A DNA stretch of 60,000 nt from Cristatella mucedo (Eukaryota; Bryozoa; Phylactolaemata; Cristatellidae). The position numbers and the translations under genes are program-made. Below are positions 59,580 through 60,000 of this stretch, piece after piece. Numbering within the stretch: the stretch's first letter is position 1; every line of letters starts with the position of its first letter. Location: contig WPIO01000072.1 in the NCBI GenBank assembly GCA_009760855.2, forward strand, positions 226,001 through 286,000, in the 5' to 3' direction. A model generated the notes under the pieces. It searched no databases. It saw only the letters and a program-made list of their open reading frames with translations, and was not told where the DNA came from.

Positions 59580-59703
59580 GAGCACACACACACACGCACA
59601 CACGCACACACGCACACACGCACACACGCACACACGCACACACGCACACACGCACACACGCACACACGCACACACGCACACACACACACATACGCACACA
59701 CAC
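59580..59703. repeat. (CACACACG)n microsatellite
   Basis: An 8-bp higher-order unit repeated about 11 times, then plain (CA)n. Confidence 0.95.
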
Positions 59704-59721
59704 CGTACCATCATGAACACA

Positions 59722-59805
59722 GATCTAGGCGCTTTGCATACATATTTCATGCCGCAAGGTTCGTACCCACGACCCTGGCAGCTAAAGGCGATCATTCCTT
59801 ACTAC
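59722..59805 (-). mobile_element. Degenerate SINE2
   Basis: atctaggcgctttgcataca, then a reversed B-box area (ggttcgtacccacgacc) and a partial head. Confidence 0.5.
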
Positions 59806-60000
59806 TTGCCAAACGAGGGCGGCAACTCGTTCTCGTTCTACCAGGGCGTCACCTTTACTCGAGCCACTCGCTCTCAGGCCGACCAACCGACCGACCGAGC
59901 GCTTCGCGGATAAACGGGACGTGTCAGCGTCTCGCGGGGCCGGCAACGCTCGACTCTCGTTGCTCGTCCGCCGGTGTCTCGGGAGAGGCGCGGCTCGTGG
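59806..60000. promoter_or_regulatory. CpG-rich right edge
   Basis: Dense CpG from about 59870 to the end, with no repeats. It may be the edge of a promoter of a gene beyond the window. Confidence 0.3.

Noticed and set aside
59341-59795. His-Thr and Cys-Val rich frames at the right edge
   Set aside because: (CACACACG)n artefacts on both strands.

Overview
The window is animal (metazoan) nuclear DNA, not prokaryotic. Coding sequence is sparse and split into short exons with GT-AG borders. Introns are several kb long, microsatellites are long, and most of the rest is decayed retrotransposon. The species cannot be named from this sequence. The dominant repeats are two L2/CR1-type LINE families (called LINE-A and LINE-B here) and two tRNA-derived SINE families. 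That mix fits an invertebrate or basal deuterostome better than a mammal, but this is inference.

The main result is a multi-exon gene on the minus strand that single-frame ORF calls miss or mislabel. Seven exons (35668-35530, 34081-33752, 27660-27062, 26235-25801, 17796-17600, 10294-10140, 5519-5365) have splice acceptors and, except for the last, donors. Their reading phases match across all six junctions, and the last exon ends in a stop. Together they encode the C-terminal part, about 670 residues, of a scaffold-like protein. It has one PDZ domain, split across the first two exons, followed by a long Ser/Ala/Pro-rich tail. The 5' exons were not found and probably lie further right.

Other coding evidence is weaker. 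A likely first exon (727-411, minus) belongs to another gene that runs off the left edge; it carries acidic-aromatic motifs like those that bind clathrin-adaptor ear domains. Two phase-compatible minus-strand exons (47890-47768 and 42404-41656) suggest a secreted or membrane glycoprotein rich in cysteines and N-glycosylation sequons. A decayed hAT DNA transposase lies at about 38.83-39.69 kb (+). A few open frames remain unexplained.

Layout: 0-1.2 kb is a GC-rich first-exon region. 1.4-5 kb is nested LINE debris. 5.4-35.7 kb is the PDZ gene, with introns filled by LINE-A, LINE-B, SINEs and (CT)n, (GA)n, (CA)n and (TA)n tracts. 36-40 kb holds LINE fragments and the hAT relic. 41.6-48 kb is the putative glycoprotein gene. 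49-56 kb is mostly LINEs, including two long LINE-A copies head to tail. 57-60 kb is microsatellite-rich and becomes CpG-rich at the right edge.

No CRISPR array, operon, rRNA gene or intact mobile element was seen, and nothing that looks like a new defence or mobile system. The most useful observations are the hidden PDZ gene, the 3' tail shared by LINE-A and one SINE family, the nested insertions that date the families, and a sense-strand bias of LINE-A inside the gene.
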